Of a stretch of 40,656 nt of DNA, positions 40,299 through 40,656 are shown piece by piece (the first letter of the stretch is position 1; each line of letters starts with the position of its first letter). This DNA comes from CAKSQF01 sp964569225. GTDB taxonomy: Bacteria; Bacillota; Clostridia; Oscillospirales; CAG-272. The position numbers and the translations under genes are program-made. The stretch lies in the NCBI GenBank assembly GCA_964569225.1, contig CAZMTU010000005.1, positions 1 to 40,656 on the forward strand, written 5' to 3'. Below the pieces are notes generated by a model. It did not search any database. It had not been told where the DNA came from and saw only the letters and a program-made list of their open reading frames with translations.

Positions 40299-40656
40299 TT
40301 TATCTGAAAGGTTTTTGCCCCACTTTTTTCAAAAAGCGGGGCAATTTTACAGTGCGAGCGCTTTATCCTTTTACAGAGGCGCATGAGATCGGCGTTTAGT
40401 ATCGGGAAAGCGCCGCTAAAGAAGCAATAGGTCAGAAAATGGGACAGACCGTTCGTTTTCATTTGCATAGACCGGAAAGCTTTTGTTTAATTAGATTTAT
40501 TTGAAAGGTTTTTGCCCCGCTTTTTTCAAAAAGCGGGCAATTTTTTCAGTGTGAGCGCTTCAGTCCTTTTACAGAGGCGCATGGGATCGCCGTTTAGTAT
40601 TGGGAAAGCGCCGCTAAAGAAGCAATAGGTCAGAAAATGGGACAGACCGTTCGTTT
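40297..40656 (+). repeat. ~197-bp tandem direct repeat, second copy cut by window end
   Basis: The sequence from 40297 (GATTTATCTGAAAGG...) recurs from 40494 (GATTTATTTGAAAGG...). Both copies contain the TTGCCCC terminator hairpin, TTTTACAGAGGCGCATG, GCGCCGCTAAAGAAGCAATA and GGGACAGACCGTTCGTTT. The offset is 197 at the start and 198 later. At least two copies exist; the second runs off the window. No gene is seen in this stretch. Confidence 0.9.
40315..40348 (+). terminator. recG terminator
   Basis: TTGCCCC and GGGGCAA form a stem extended by CTTTTTT/AAAAAG and followed by TTTT. Confidence 0.85.

Overview
The window looks like chromosome of a spore-forming, anaerobic low-to-mid GC Firmicute, most probably a gut Clostridia of the Oscillospirales/Ruminococcaceae type. 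The evidence is the combination of the LL-diaminopimelate aminotransferase route to lysine (dapF-dapL), type III glutamine synthetase, glutamate synthase split into single-domain genes, a glutamine-synthetase-like/ANTAR gene pair, an energy-coupling-factor module, a DUF5711-type membrane protein, a SpoIIQ-sized M23 protein, consensus sigma-A promoters and many hairpin-rich intergenic repeats. Genus-level assignment is not possible from reading alone.

Layout. 1-8970 is mostly minus strand: ecfA1-ecfA2-ecfT, then truA, a DUF5711 protein, cvpA and the start of a zinc-finger/ClpC-type unfoldase that leaves the window at base 1; an RlmI-like methyltransferase sits between ecfA1 and ruvB. 7903-10540 is ruvC-ruvA-ruvB. 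11416-13261 holds galE (minus) divergent from an M23/LytM membrane protein (plus). 13278-14015 is an intergenic array of hairpin-chain repeats. 14231-16395 is dapF-dapL. 16840-30387 is a nitrogen-assimilation island: a GS-like protein and an ANTAR protein; a four-gene glutamate synthase operon (ferredoxin-FMN GltB, 4x[4Fe-4S] ferredoxin, FAD/NAD oxidoreductase, GXGXG domain); gdhA; the separate glutamine amidotransferase domain; glnN; amtB. 30927-32977 is uraA-upp behind an attenuator. 33297-36216 contains small membrane proteins of unknown function and more palindromic repeats. 36258-40298 has a GNAT acetyltransferase, a small Cys-rich membrane protein and recG; the window ends inside a second copy of a ~197-bp direct repeat.

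How the parts work together. Ammonium enters by AmtB, is fixed by GdhA and GS III, and glutamine nitrogen is moved to 2-oxoglutarate by the split glutamate synthase. The most interesting observation is regulatory. The leaders of both glnN and amtB carry an intrinsic terminator whose 5' arm begins at position 5 of the hexaloop of an overlapping, mutually exclusive hairpin. The two loops are AAGGGC and AAUGGC, both fitting the A1/G4 hexaloop rule of ANTAR RNA targets. The island's ANTAR protein has a receiver with no phospho-acceptor Asp and is encoded one base after a shortened GS homologue that lacks the flap and arginine motifs of the GS active site. This suggests (inference) a phosphorylation-independent antitermination switch in which the GS homologue senses nitrogen status. 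A second attenuator, before uraA-upp, has a 23-codon leader ORF that crosses a pyrimidine tract and stops just before a terminator, resembling enteric pyrBI/pyrE UTP-sensing attenuation.
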